NCBI RefSeq assembly: GCF_044904675.1
Contig: NZ_JADIKJ010000009.1
Location: 124,001 to 188,000 of the forward strand
Length of the DNA stretch: 64,000 nt
Source: Dyella_B jejuensis
GTDB lineage: Bacteria; Pseudomonadota; Gammaproteobacteria; Xanthomonadales; Rhodanobacteraceae
Direction of reading: 5' to 3'
Under the pieces are notes generated by a model. That model did no database searches. It was not told where the DNA came from and was given only the letters and a program-made list of their open reading frames with translations. The translations under genes were made by a program, and so were the position numbers. This document shows, piece by piece, positions 45,584 to 54,544 of the stretch; position 1 is the stretch's first letter; each line of letters opens with the position of its first letter.

Positions 45584-47527
45584 CTAAGACTGCACGGCCC
45601 CGCATGACTGATGTTCATCGAAGAAGCGTCGCACCTGCGCGAGCTCCCGCGTGCGTGGCATCGGCGGCAGGCTGGCCAGGAACAATTTGCCATATCCCTT
45701 GCTGGTGAGGCGCGGATCGCAAAGCACCAGCACGCCACGATCGTGCACGTCGCGGATCAGCCGGCCCGCGCCTTGCTTGAGCGCGATCACCGCCGAAGGT
45801 ACCTGCCAACCCATGAAAGGATTCACGCCCATCTGCTCCAGCGCTTCCAGGCGCGCCTGCAATACCGGATCGTCCGGCGCGGCGAACGGCAGCTTGTCGA
45901 TCACCACTACCGACAATGCTTCGCCGGCCACATCCACGCCCTCCCAGAAGCTGGCCGCGCCGAGCAGCACGCCATGGCCGCTGGCGCGAAATTCCTCCAG
46001 CAACTGATGCCGCGGTGCACTGCCCTGCACGAACAGCGGCCATGGCACCCGGTCGGCCAATAATTCGGCGGCGCGACGCAAGGCACGATGCGAGGTGAAC
46101 AAAAGAAATGCGCGGCCATCGGAAGCTTCCAGCACCGGCATCGCCGCATCGATCACGCGGTCGGTGTAATCGCGCGCGGCCGGATCGGGCAACTTTTCCG
46201 GGATGTAGCACAGCGCCTGGCGCGCATAGTCGAACGGGCTCTCCAGGCTCAATGCCTGCGGATCATCGAGGCCAAGCTGGCGGGCGAAGTGATCGAAATG
46301 CCCGGCTACCGACAGGGTAGCCGAGGTGTGGATCCACGCCGCATGCGTGCGCTCGCGCATCGCGCGCAACGGCGCGGCCAGGTCCAGCGGCGTCGCATGC
46401 AGCGCAAAACCGCGTGGAAACAGTTCATACCAGCGCACATCCTGCTCGGAATGTTCTTCCGTGATGCGGTCCAGGCGTTCGCTCAGGCCGGCGGCGCGAT
46501 CATGCACGTTCATGAAACCGCGCGAACGCTCCGCTTGCGAGGCAAGCACGTCGGTCAACGCAGCCAGCAATTCACCCAGGTCACGCAGCGCCGGCGGCAC
46601 GCCATCGCCCTTGAGCAGATCGTGGAACGCACCTCGCGCGGGCAGCGATTCCAACCTCAGGCGAAGCTTGCGCACGGCTTCCTGCAAGGCTTCGATCGGT
46701 TCCAGCAGCAGGCCGATCGCGCCGGTGACACCTGCGCATTCGGCCAATGCATCCTGCGCCAGCTCGGTAAGCTGGCGCGCGCTGATGCTCTGCGAAAAAA
46801 ATTGGCCGGCCAGCTCCGGGATCTGGTGTGCCTCGTCGAGAATAAACGCCTGCGCACCAGGCAGGATTTCGCCGAAACCCTCCTGCTTCAACGCAAGGTC
46901 GGCAAACAGCAAGTGATGATTGACCACCACCAGATCCGCCTCCTGCGCCTCGCGACGGGCGGCGATCACATGGCAGTCGTCGTAGAAGGGACACTCCACG
47001 CCAAGGCAATTTTCCGGCGTGGAGGTTACGCGCAGCCACAGCGGCGAATCTTCCGGCACCTCGGCCAGTTCCATGCGATCGCCGCGCCGCGTGCGTGCGG
47101 ACCACGCGCGGATCGCCGCCAGCTGCGTCGCCTGGTTGCGGTCGAAACCGGACCCCTCGCGCACGGTCTGGTCGAGGCGATACAGGCACAGGTAATTGGC
47201 GCGTCCCTTGAGCAAGGCCACCTTCACGCGCGCGCCGAGCACCGAACGCACCTTGGGTACGTCCCGGAAGAACAGCTGGTCCTGCAGCGCCTTGGTGCCG
47301 GTGGAAACGATCACCCGTTCACCCGACAACATGGCGGGCACCAGGTAGGCATAGGTTTTTCCGGTGCCGGTGCCGGCCTCGGCAATCAGTGTCTCGCATT
47401 CGGCCATGGCGTGCTGGACGGCCCGCGCCATCGCCTGCTGTGCGGCACGCGGCGCGAAATTCGGCAGTTCGCGGGCAAACGGGCCATCGGCACCGAGCAG
47501 CGCGCCGATATCATCGGATTCGGTCAT
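45584..47527 (-). CDS. DinG/YoaA-family ATP-dependent DNA helicase
   Basis: An iron-sulfur superfamily 2 helicase of 647 residues of the XPD/DinG/YoaA group, acting on damaged or stalled DNA structures. Walker A is AEAGTGTGKT at 49-58, four cysteines (114, 174, 179, 185) match the Fe-S domain ligands and DEAH is at 231-234. The C-terminal half has SATL, ASFWEGVDVAGE and the motif VI segment QGAGRLIRD. It resembles YoaA more than long DinG proteins. ATG at 47527 is used; another in-frame ATG at 47554 is possible, and neither has a strong ribosome-binding site. Confidence 0.9.
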   Translation of the reverse strand: MTESDDIGALLGADGPFARELPNFAPRAAQQAMARAVQHAMAECETLIAEAGTGTGKTYAYLVPAMLSGERVIVSTGTKALQDQLFFRDVPKVRSVLGARVKVALLKGRANYLCLYRLDQTVREGSGFDRNQATQLAAIRAWSARTRRGDRMELAEVPEDSPLWLRVTSTPENCLGVECPFYDDCHVIAARREAQEADLVVVNHHLLFADLALKQEGFGEILPGAQAFILDEAHQIPELAGQFFSQSISARQLTELAQDALAECAGVTGAIGLLLEPIEALQEAVRKLRLRLESLPARGAFHDLLKGDGVPPALRDLGELLAALTDVLASQAERSRGFMNVHDRAAGLSERLDRITEEHSEQDVRWYELFPRGFALHATPLDLAAPLRAMRERTHAAWIHTSATLSVAGHFDHFARQLGLDDPQALSLESPFDYARQALCYIPEKLPDPAARDYTDRVIDAAMPVLEASDGRAFLLFTSHRALRRAAELLADRVPWPLFVQGSAPRHQLLEEFRASGHGVLLGAASFWEGVDVAGEALSVVVIDKLPFAAPDDPVLQARLEALEQMGVNPFMGWQVPSAVIALKQGAGRLIRDVHDRGVLVLCDPRLTSKGYGKLFLASLPPMPRTRELAQVRRFFDEHQSCGAVQS

Positions 47528-47629
47528 AGTCGCAGTATCGCGCAGGGCCGTCATGTGCGATACCGATTCACGCGCAACCAGCGAAAGCGCGTCATCCCAT
47601 TCACATCAGTACGATCACGGAGAAACGCC

Positions 47630-47757
47630 ATGCCATCGAACTGCAGATGCTGGCCTGGAGCATCGTGCCTGGCCTGGTGCAGATCGTCCTCGCCACGAGC
47701 GGCTTCGTCGGCCAGCGCGGCCTGGGCCGGGCCGCCAGTGCACGCGATGCAAACCCC
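47630..47757 (+). pseudogene. 5' remnant of a MAPEG-family membrane protein gene
   Basis: A ribosome-binding site (ACGGAGAAACGCC) and ATG at 47630 are followed by codons which, after adding one missing base next to the ATG, read AIELQMLAWSIVPGLVQIVL and then QRGLGRAASARD. That is the N-terminal helix and QRG...RD loop of bacterial MAPEG (glutathione/eicosanoid-type) proteins. The coding resemblance ends after about 43 codons, where hairpin repeats begin. It is therefore a frameshifted and truncated gene. The family assignment comes from recalled family sequence, not a search. Confidence 0.6.
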
Positions 47758-48047
47758 AGCCCTCTTCCAAGAGGGGAAAGAGAGTGGAGAGTGGTGCTCT
47801 TCTTCCTCTCCCCTTCGCGGTACGCGGGGAGAGCACACGGAGGTGCTCGGGTTTGAGGAGCGAGGAGAGGATCGAGGTGAGGGGACAATCTGGCCTCGCT
47901 GCATATCGGAGCGATGTTTTGAATGACTCTTCGGGCGAGGTTGGCCCCTCACCCCAGCCCTCTCTCCGAAGGGGAGAGGGCGTGAAAGCAAGGCGGGAGC
48001 GACGCTTTTCTCATCTCCCCGCAGGGAGAGGGAGTGAAAGCAATAGC
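47758..48047. repeat. hairpin-repeat cluster after the MAPEG remnant
   Basis: This 290-bp stretch has no gene. It holds several GGGGAGAG-type hairpins (near 47810-47830, 47958-47980 and 48016-48035) and one copy of the GAGCAC-loop-GTGCTC hairpin at 47831-47848 followed by GGGTTTGAGGAGCGAGGA. The same modules recur at 23.3, 54.7 and 61.6-61.9 kb. Confidence 0.7.
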
Positions 48048-49406
48048 TCAACCAATCCCCAGCCCTTCGATGTCCGCGATCGCTTTCCCGTCGAATCCCG
48101 CCATGTCAGCAAAGCACCGTCCACGCTCGGCATAGTCGCGGTACTGATCGAAACTCGGCGCGCCCGGCGAAAGCAATACCGTGCCGCCTGGCGGGGTGAT
48201 CGTGCGCGCCATCTCGACTGCATCGGCGAGTTTGTCGACGTCGCCAAGCGGCACGCCTGATTTCGCCGAACGCAGGGCGCTGGCGATGCGTGGACCGTTC
48301 TCGCCCTGGGCCACGATGCGTAACGCTGTGCGCGATGCCACTGCACCGACAAAGGTGCTCCAATCGAGGCCGCGATCATGGCCGCCCACGATCACGGTGA
48401 CTTCGCGCTCGCGCAGGCTATCCAAAGCGGCAAGCGTGGCTTGCGGCGTGGTACTGATCGAATCGTTGATCCATTGCAGGCCAGCGCTTTCGCCCAATGC
48501 CTGCAGGCGATGCGGCAGCGGACGGAAGCTGGCGAGTGCCGCGGCGGCTTCGATCGCGTCGAAGTCCATCGCTTCCAGCGCGGCCAGCGCGGCGCAGGCA
48601 TTGAGCGCGTTGTGCGTGCCGGGCGCGGTCATGCGCTGCAAGGGAAAGATATCGGCGTTACCGCGACGGATGACGTTTTCCGCTACATGCCAGCCTTCGG
48701 CTTGACCGAACAACAAGCGATGCGGATGGCTGGAGGTTTTTTCCAGCAACGCGGGCTGCCCTGCATTCACCAGCAAGCGGCGCGATACGTCGGCGAGCTT
48801 GAGTTTGTCGGCTACGTAGCGTTCGCGCGAGCCATGCCAGTCGAGATGTTCTTCGTACAGGCTGGTGATCACACCCAGCTCCAGCGGGCCGGCTTCGCCG
48901 GTCTGAAAACTGGATAGTTCAACCGCCCATAGTTCGGCGTGTTGGTCCAGCAGTTCGAGCAACGGCAAGCCGATATTGCCGGCCAAGGCGGTGCGCATTC
49001 CCAGTGCGCGGGCCAGATGCGCGAGCAATGCGACGGTGGTGCTCTTGCCTTTGGTGCCGGTCACCGCGGCGACACGCGCCTGCGGATTTTCCGCAAACCA
49101 GATCGCCGTACCGGAGGTGAAGCGCGTGCCTTGCGCCTGCGCGGTGACCAGCGCGGGCTTATAGGCGGAGATACCGGGCGACTTGATCACCACATCATAG
49201 GCGCTGAGCGCGACGGCATCGGGCTCAAGCGGATAGACACGCACGGCGGCGTCGAATGCCTGCGCCTGGGCTGCTTCGGCTTCGCTGCAATAGAGCGCCA
49301 GCGCCAGTTGCGGCGCGCGCCGGCGCAAGGCACGAATGGCGGCGCGTCCCTCGCGTCCGAAACCCCAGACCGCGACGCGCTTTGCGGCAAGTTCAGCGAT
49401 ACGCAT
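48048..49406 (-). CDS. murD2: UDP-MurNAc-L-Ala--L-glutamate ligase MurD2
   Basis: A Mur-ligase family protein of 452 residues. It has a Rossmann-like N-terminal domain (WGFGREGRAA), a central ATPase domain with TGTKGKSTT at 116-124 and a C-terminal domain. In Xanthomonas the protein encoded beside MurL (MurD2) adds L-glutamate to UDP-MurNAc-L-alanine, unlike canonical MurD, which adds D-glutamate. The assignment rests on this pairing: the murL stop and this ATG overlap (TGATG). Sequence alone could also fit a conventional MurD, so the L-Glu specificity is inferred from context. Confidence 0.85.
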   Translation of the reverse strand: MRIAELAAKRVAVWGFGREGRAAIRALRRRAPQLALALYCSEAEAAQAQAFDAAVRVYPLEPDAVALSAYDVVIKSPGISAYKPALVTAQAQGTRFTSGTAIWFAENPQARVAAVTGTKGKSTTVALLAHLARALGMRTALAGNIGLPLLELLDQHAELWAVELSSFQTGEAGPLELGVITSLYEEHLDWHGSRERYVADKLKLADVSRRLLVNAGQPALLEKTSSHPHRLLFGQAEGWHVAENVIRRGNADIFPLQRMTAPGTHNALNACAALAALEAMDFDAIEAAAALASFRPLPHRLQALGESAGLQWINDSISTTPQATLAALDSLREREVTVIVGGHDRGLDWSTFVGAVASRTALRIVAQGENGPRIASALRSAKSGVPLGDVDKLADAVEMARTITPPGGTVLLSPGAPSFDQYRDYAERGRCFADMAGFDGKAIADIEGLGIG

Positions 49407-50770
49407 CAGCCGATGGCCGCGAGCGCGGCGCGCAGGCGCGCAGCCACGCGATGGTCGCTGGAAGCTTGCAGCCATGGTTCCAATGCGAGTTCGCCCACGT
49501 CCAGCTGCGGCAGGATTTCAGCGCGGAAGCGCGCGACGAGCGCATCTTCCTGCCACTCGGGCCGCTGGCTCAATGAATACATCGCCGCACGCGCCTCGGC
49601 ACCCTCGCCTACGCATTCGAATGGCTTGTGATCGTGGTATTCGAGCAGCGCATCGAATCCGGCCGCCTGGCTTTCGTCGTCGAGCAGGTTGCGTCCGAAA
49701 ATGCCAAGCAACCGTGGCTTGGGCAAAAACGGCGCGAGCGCGAGGAACACGAAATGGCATTTGGGGCATTGCCCGCACCAGCGATCGGCCGGTTTCGGCC
49801 CCAGTATCTTGAAGTTGCGATTGCAACTGGAGAACACGTCGAAATATGGCGTGAGCCTGGCAAAGGCACGGGTGATCGCCAGCTCTGAATACGGGCGCAG
49901 CAGCGAGCAATAATCGAGATCGGTCGCGATATGCGTGTGCAGCCAGTCGCCGAGCATTTGCTCGAATGCGTAGCCCTTGCTCCATTGATGATTCACCTGC
50001 TGGCCTTCGTATTCCAGCGTGGCGGCGGAAGCGGAGCGTTCGTTGGCGAAAGCGATGCTGTCGTAACCATACAAGACGGCGGCGACCGCGAGGATCGCCG
50101 AATTCACTGCGGTAACCGGGATGTGGCCGTTCCACGCGCCCAGGCGATTCAATTCGAACAAGCCGGGAGCGAGTTCGCGCTGGAGGTTGAGGGTTGGCAG
50201 GCCAGTGCGTTCGGCGCAGGCGGCAATCAGCGGAGAATTGCCGACCCATACCGCGGTGGCTTCGCCGCCGATCTGCTTGATAGCTTCGACGGCAACGAGC
50301 GAATCCTTGCCGCCGCCGATGGGGACGAGGGTCCGTGGAGGAAGGTGCAATGTTTTCGCGAGCGCGCGCTCCCCGCTTTGCGCAGAAGAGGAAGAAGCGC
50401 TGCGAGGGAAGTGAATGCGTCCACGCAGATCGAGCCCATTGCGATACGCGAATTCGGCAAGGCCATGCAGATACAGCGCATCCAGCAGCTCGGCGGTAGC
50501 GGAATCGAGCGGACCATCGGCCACTTCGATCTTCGGCGGTACGCCTGCTTTGTAATAGCTGACACCGGCGAACAAGTGCAGCAGCTTGAGCGCGGCATCG
50601 AAAGCCTCTTTGCGCTCGGCCGGCAGCGCGGGGGCGGCGGGGAAGCGGATTCGCTCGATCAGTTCCTCGCCTTGATCGAAGGCATACACCAGCTCGGCCA
50701 CACCCTCGGCATAGCTGCAGCGGACGAAGCGGAAGGCCTGGGTCAGGCGGGGTTGGATCGGGTTGGTCAC
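49406..50770 (-). CDS. murL: UDP-MurNAc-L-Ala-L-Glu epimerase MurL
   Basis: In Xanthomonas oryzae MurL epimerises the terminal L-glutamate of UDP-MurNAc-L-Ala-L-Glu to D-glutamate in an ATP- and magnesium-dependent reaction. This 454-residue protein shows LLHLFAGVSYYKAGVP near 63-78, LAEFAYRNGLDLRGRI around 104-119, a PP-loop-like PIGGGKDS at 150-157, FANERSAS near 241-248 and a Cys cluster WCGQCPKC with Cys332, 335 and 338. The GTG at 50770 has GGAG eight bases upstream and is preferred to a longer start nine codons earlier. It is translationally coupled to murD2. Confidence 0.87.
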   Translation of the reverse strand: MTNPIQPRLTQAFRFVRCSYAEGVAELVYAFDQGEELIERIRFPAAPALPAERKEAFDAALKLLHLFAGVSYYKAGVPPKIEVADGPLDSATAELLDALYLHGLAEFAYRNGLDLRGRIHFPRSASSSSAQSGERALAKTLHLPPRTLVPIGGGKDSLVAVEAIKQIGGEATAVWVGNSPLIAACAERTGLPTLNLQRELAPGLFELNRLGAWNGHIPVTAVNSAILAVAAVLYGYDSIAFANERSASAATLEYEGQQVNHQWSKGYAFEQMLGDWLHTHIATDLDYCSLLRPYSELAITRAFARLTPYFDVFSSCNRNFKILGPKPADRWCGQCPKCHFVFLALAPFLPKPRLLGIFGRNLLDDESQAAGFDALLEYHDHKPFECVGEGAEARAAMYSLSQRPEWQEDALVARFRAEILPQLDVGELALEPWLQASSDHRVAARLRAALAAIG

Positions 50771-50793
50771 GCGAAAAGCTCCGGGTTTATGTC

Positions 50794-51264
50794 TCACATG
50801 GCGCGAGGTTGGCCTTTCACCCCGGCCCTCTCCCCGAAGGGAGGGGGAAGAGCAGTTTTAGGGCAAGAGTGACCATGTGCTCTTTTACTCCCTCTCCCCT
50901 GCGGGGAGAGGGTTGGGTGAGGGGCCGCTCTAGCCAAAGCCTCCAGAACCACCCCAAGCACCGCCTCGGTATTCATCAGCACGTCATTGTTCCAGAAACG
51001 CAGCACGTGGTAACCCATGCCTTGGAGCCGCCTGGTGCGCTCGGCATCTGCCGCCACCGTTTCGGCATGTTGCCCGCCGTCCAGCTCCACAACCAGGAAA
51101 GCGTCCGGGCAGACGAAGTCGACGATGTAGCGGTCGATTTCGTGCTGGCGGCGAAACTTCCAGCCCGAGAAATGCCGGTTGCGCAGATGCCGCCATAAAC
51201 ACCGTTCGGCATCCGTCATAGTGCGGCGCAATCGGCGCGCTCGATCGACATACATGCGCTTCAT
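50794..51264 (-). CDS. DUF559 endonuclease-domain protein
   Basis: A 156-residue protein of the DUF559 family, a Vsr/PD-(D/E)XK-like nuclease fold. Conserved features are TDAERCLWRHLRNR at 17-30, WKFRRQHEID at 35-44, Asp49 in VDFVCPD and the ELDGGQH motif with Glu60, Asp62 and His66, followed by RLQGMGYHVLRFWNNDVL. The last 45 residues or so (from PHPTLSPQGRG) are encoded by the GGGGAGAGGG hairpin repeats, and the frame upstream of the ATG also runs into such repeats. It ends 23 bp before murL. Target and role are unknown. Confidence 0.82.
   Translation of the reverse strand: MKRMYVDRARRLRRTMTDAERCLWRHLRNRHFSGWKFRRQHEIDRYIVDFVCPDAFLVVELDGGQHAETVAADAERTRRLQGMGYHVLRFWNNDVLMNTEAVLGVVLEALARAAPHPTLSPQGRGSKRAHGHSCPKTALPPPFGERAGVKGQPRAM
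50820..50915. repeat. hairpin repeats overlapping the 3' end of the DUF559 gene
   Basis: Two inverted repeats of the CCCTCTCCCC/GGGGAGAGGG family lie at about 50827-50847 (imperfect) and 50890-50912 (10-bp stem, 3-base loop). They encode the C-terminal tail of the DUF559 protein on the minus strand. Confidence 0.75.
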
Positions 51265-51901
51265 CCTGAAGTGTTGCTCCTTACTTGACTTAGACCGCAC
51301 CTTCTTCCCGGCCCTCTGCGACAGGGAGAGAGCGAAAGGCGGCAAACCTTCGCCCCTCCTCCCCTCCGGGGAAAAGGTTGGGATGAGGAGCGGCTCTCGC
51401 CAAGGTTTGGCAGAAGAGAACACGCTCCGATTTTCATTCATCGCAAGATTGTCCCCTCACCCCGACCCTCTCCCCAGAGGGGAGAGGGAGAAAGGCGGGA
51501 AGGCTCCGGCCGTTTTCCCTGCAAGGAGAAGGCGCCTGCCCCTTCTCCCCTCCGGGGAGAAGGTTGGGATGAGGGGCTAATCTTGCGAAAAGCCACAAGC
51601 TAAAGCGTTGCTTCGATGTTTATTCAACGCGAGGTTGCCCCCTCACCCCGACCCTCTCCCCAAAGGGGAGAGGGAGAAAGGCGGGAAGGCTCCGGCCGTT
51701 TTCCCTGCAAGGAAAAGGTGCCTGCCCCTTCTCCCCTCCGGGGAGAAGGTTGGGATGAGGGGCCAATCTTGCGAAAGGCCACAAGCAAAGCCTTGCTTCG
51801 ATGTTTATTCAACGCGAGGTTGGCCCCTCTCCCCACAGCGGGGAGAGGGAGAAAAGCGGGAAGCTCCGGGCGTTCCTCCCACTTGGGAAAGAAAGCGAAG
51901 G
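51265..51901. repeat. tandem hairpin-repeat array between the DUF559 gene and lysAC
   Basis: A 637-bp gene-free stretch. At least five near-perfect 10-bp hairpins are visible, at 51466-51488, 51541-51563, 51652-51674, 51727-51749 and about 51825-51849. They alternate between CCCTCTCCCC/GGGGAGAGGG and CCTTCTCCCC/GGGGAGAAGG stems. A pair of hairpins plus spacer forms a unit with a 186-bp period (51453 to 51639), repeated twice with a partial third copy. Spacers contain CTTCGATGTTTATTCAACGC and similar. Confidence 0.85.
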
Positions 51902-54514
51902 TCATTCCAGGATGATCTCTTCCGCCTCATCCCGCAGGTTGTAGGGCGAGGACATGACCTTGCCGTAAGCACCCGCTTGCGCAATGAGCATGACATCGCC
52001 CTCCTGCGCCTCCGGCAACCGGCGGTCGGAACCGATCACGTCGCCGCTTTCACAGATCGGGCCGACCACCTGGTACAGCGCCGTGGCAGCCTCCTCCAGG
52101 CGCGTGAGATTCACGATTTCGTGCCAGGCGTCGTACAGCGCGGGACGGATCAGGCTGTTCATGCCGGTATCCACGCCGAGATAGCGCCACGAACCCTTGC
52201 CCTTTTGCTGGGTGACGCGCGTGATCAGCACGCCGGCATCCGCCACCAGGTAACGGCCCGGCTCCATCCATAGCTGGTAGTGCGGATAGGCCGATTTGAC
52301 GTTGCGCAGCGTCTCTTCCAACGCAGCCATGTCCAGCCGTGCTTCGCCGGGATGCGACGGCACGCCCAGGCCACCGCCAATATCCAGGAAAGTGATGCTG
52401 CCGATGCGTTCGGCCAGGCTGGCGAGCTGGCTATAGACCTCGCCCCAATGCTTGCTGTCGAGGATGCCCGAACCCAGGTGCGCGTGCAGTCCGCGCACGG
52501 TGACGTGGTGCGCATCGGCCAAGCGCAGGAACGCATCGATTTGATCGACTGGCAGGCCGAATTTGCTGCCGCTGCCACCAGTACGCACTTTCTCGTGGTG
52601 GCCCAGTCCGCGACCAAGATCGATACGCAACACGATCTCACGTCCGCGGAAAACTTCGCCCCAATGTTCCAACGGATAGAGCGAATCGAGCGAGACGGTC
52701 GCGCGCGTAGCCAGTGCCCAGGCGTAATCCTCGCGCGGCGCGAAGTTCGGCGTGAACAACACGGGTGCCGTCTCCGGCACTGCCGCCATCACCGCTTTCA
52801 ATTCGCCCGGCGACACGCATTCGAAACCGAAGCCTTCCTCGGCCAGCGCGCGCAGGATGGCTGGATGCGTGTTCGCCTTGACGGCGTAATGCAGTCGGTC
52901 TACCGCGGTCAACGCCGTCAGCTGGCGCGCCTGCTGACGCACGGTCGGAAGGTGATAGACATAACGTGGCGTAGCTTGCGCGCCAAGCGCCAGCAAGCGA
53001 TCGCGGCTTTGCTGGCGCCACCAGGCATCCCCCACGGCAGCAGTTTCGCCGCGACCGTAAAGGTTCTGCCAGCTCGACCCGAACAGGCTACTGTCATCGG
53101 TGCGCAAGGCACCGGCAGCGATCAGCATCTCGTGCAGGCGCGGTATGAGTTCGTCGACCACGCTTTCGTCTACCACGAAGGTGAGGTTGAGGTTGTTCGA
53201 CGATTGCGAAATCAGATGCACCCGCAACTGGCCAAACTCCGCCAGCACACCGGAAAGCGTGTGCAGCATCGAGCGCATGCCGCGCCCGACCAGCGTGATG
53301 GCCGCACAGGGGGCGATCACCTTGACGCGGCAGACCTTGGCAAGATCGCTCGCCAGTGCCGCGACCGCATCGGAATCGAGCAGGTTTTCGGTGGGGTCCA
53401 GCGACACGGTGACGTTCGTTTCAGCCGAACCGATCAGGTCCACCGATAATCCGTGCTGCTTGAATTGCGCGAACACGTCGGCGAGGAAGCCGACCTCTTG
53501 CCACATGCCGACCGATTCCATCGATACCAGCGTGAGGCCCTTGCGCGCGCTGATCGCTTTCACGCTCGGCGCGTGCTCGCGCACTTCCGGACCGATCACC
53601 GTGCCTTCCAGCTCGGGCCGGTTGGTGTCTTTGATCAGCATCGGCACGCGCGGTTCGCGCAGCGGCGACAGGCAGCGCGGATGCAGCACCTTGGCCCCGG
53701 TGGAGGCGATTTCCTGCGCTTCTTCGTAATCCAGCTTCTGCAGCAGGCGTGCGCTGGGAACCTGGCGCGGATTGGCGGTGAACATGCCGGCGACGTCGGT
53801 CCAGATTTCCACGCGCCGGGCTTTGAGCAGCGCGCCGAAATACGACGCCGAGGTATCCGAGCCGCCACGGCCCAGCAGCACCGTGCGCCCCTGCGCTTCG
53901 CGGGCGATAAACCCTTGCGTGATGAACACCTCGCCCCATGCCGCCAGACGTTCGCTCAAGGCCGGATCGGGCCTGGCCTCCACCATGGCCGAAAGCAGCC
54001 TGGTGCGCTCGTTCTGGTTGGGCAACGCCACCGCGGCCAGGCAGTCGCGCGCATCGATCCAGCGGGTGGGCAAGCCGCTGTGACTGAGAAATGCCGCGCC
54101 CAGAGCGCTGGACAGCAATTCGCCATGCGCCTGCACCAGCGCCGACCAGGCCAGTTCGCCGAGCAGCGCCGGGCCTTCTTCGGCCAACCTCGCCAGTTCC
54201 GCCAGCCGTGCGCCGAGTGCCTCGGGAACCGCCAGTTGCATATGGTCGAGCAGGTCGTAATGGCGCTGCGTGATCGCACGGGCCGCCGCGATGCGTTTGC
54301 CTTTCTCTTCCTCCACGCATACCTGTTTGAGTGCGTCGGTGATGCCGGTGAGCGCGGACACGACCACCAGCACGCGCGCGCCTTCGGCACGACGGCTGGC
54401 GATAAGCTCACGGATGTTCTGCCAGCGCGGCAGGGTGGCGACACTGGTGCCGCCGAACTTCATCACGATCCAGGGAGCGCCGGCGGTCAGCGGCGCGGAG
54501 GCATTCGAGGTCAC
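51902..54514 (-). CDS. lysAC: bifunctional aspartate kinase/diaminopimelate decarboxylase
   Basis: A fusion joining the first and last steps of lysine synthesis, 870 residues. The N-terminal aspartokinase (about 1-480) has VMKFGGTSVA at 17-26, LGRGGSDTSA and two ACT-like regulatory repeats. The C-terminal PLP decarboxylase (about 500-870) has the Schiff-base lysine motif YAVKANTHP, HLGSGI, DIGGGLGVP, EPGRYLVADAG and GPICESGD. Such LysC-LysA fusions are known from Xanthomonadales. The GTG at 54514 is preceded by AGAGAAA and gives a normal LysC start; a longer frame starting at 54544 is possible. The decarboxylase releases CO2 from meso-diaminopimelate, which is also a peptidoglycan precursor. 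Confidence 0.95.
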   Translation of the reverse strand: MTSNASAPLTAGAPWIVMKFGGTSVATLPRWQNIRELIASRRAEGARVLVVVSALTGITDALKQVCVEEEKGKRIAAARAITQRHYDLLDHMQLAVPEALGARLAELARLAEEGPALLGELAWSALVQAHGELLSSALGAAFLSHSGLPTRWIDARDCLAAVALPNQNERTRLLSAMVEARPDPALSERLAAWGEVFITQGFIAREAQGRTVLLGRGGSDTSASYFGALLKARRVEIWTDVAGMFTANPRQVPSARLLQKLDYEEAQEIASTGAKVLHPRCLSPLREPRVPMLIKDTNRPELEGTVIGPEVREHAPSVKAISARKGLTLVSMESVGMWQEVGFLADVFAQFKQHGLSVDLIGSAETNVTVSLDPTENLLDSDAVAALASDLAKVCRVKVIAPCAAITLVGRGMRSMLHTLSGVLAEFGQLRVHLISQSSNNLNLTFVVDESVVDELIPRLHEMLIAAGALRTDDSSLFGSSWQNLYGRGETAAVGDAWWRQQSRDRLLALGAQATPRYVYHLPTVRQQARQLTALTAVDRLHYAVKANTHPAILRALAEEGFGFECVSPGELKAVMAAVPETAPVLFTPNFAPREDYAWALATRATVSLDSLYPLEHWGEVFRGREIVLRIDLGRGLGHHEKVRTGGSGSKFGLPVDQIDAFLRLADAHHVTVRGLHAHLGSGILDSKHWGEVYSQLASLAERIGSITFLDIGGGLGVPSHPGEARLDMAALEETLRNVKSAYPHYQLWMEPGRYLVADAGVLITRVTQQKGKGSWRYLGVDTGMNSLIRPALYDAWHEIVNLTRLEEAATALYQVVGPICESGDVIGSDRRLPEAQEGDVMLIAQAGAYGKVMSSPYNLRDEAEEIILE

Positions 54515-54544
54515 GGTTTCTCTGTCAGGGTTGCGGGAGCACAA

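Noticed and set aside
51265..51441. N-terminal extension of the DUF559 protein
   Set aside because: The in-frame upstream codons read through hairpin repeats and lack conserved residues; the ATG at 51264 begins the conserved domain.
51453..51850. Regularly spaced repeats suggesting a CRISPR array
   Set aside because: Repeat units are 186 bp, spacers are nearly identical rather than unique, and no cas gene is present; these are tandem hairpin repeats.
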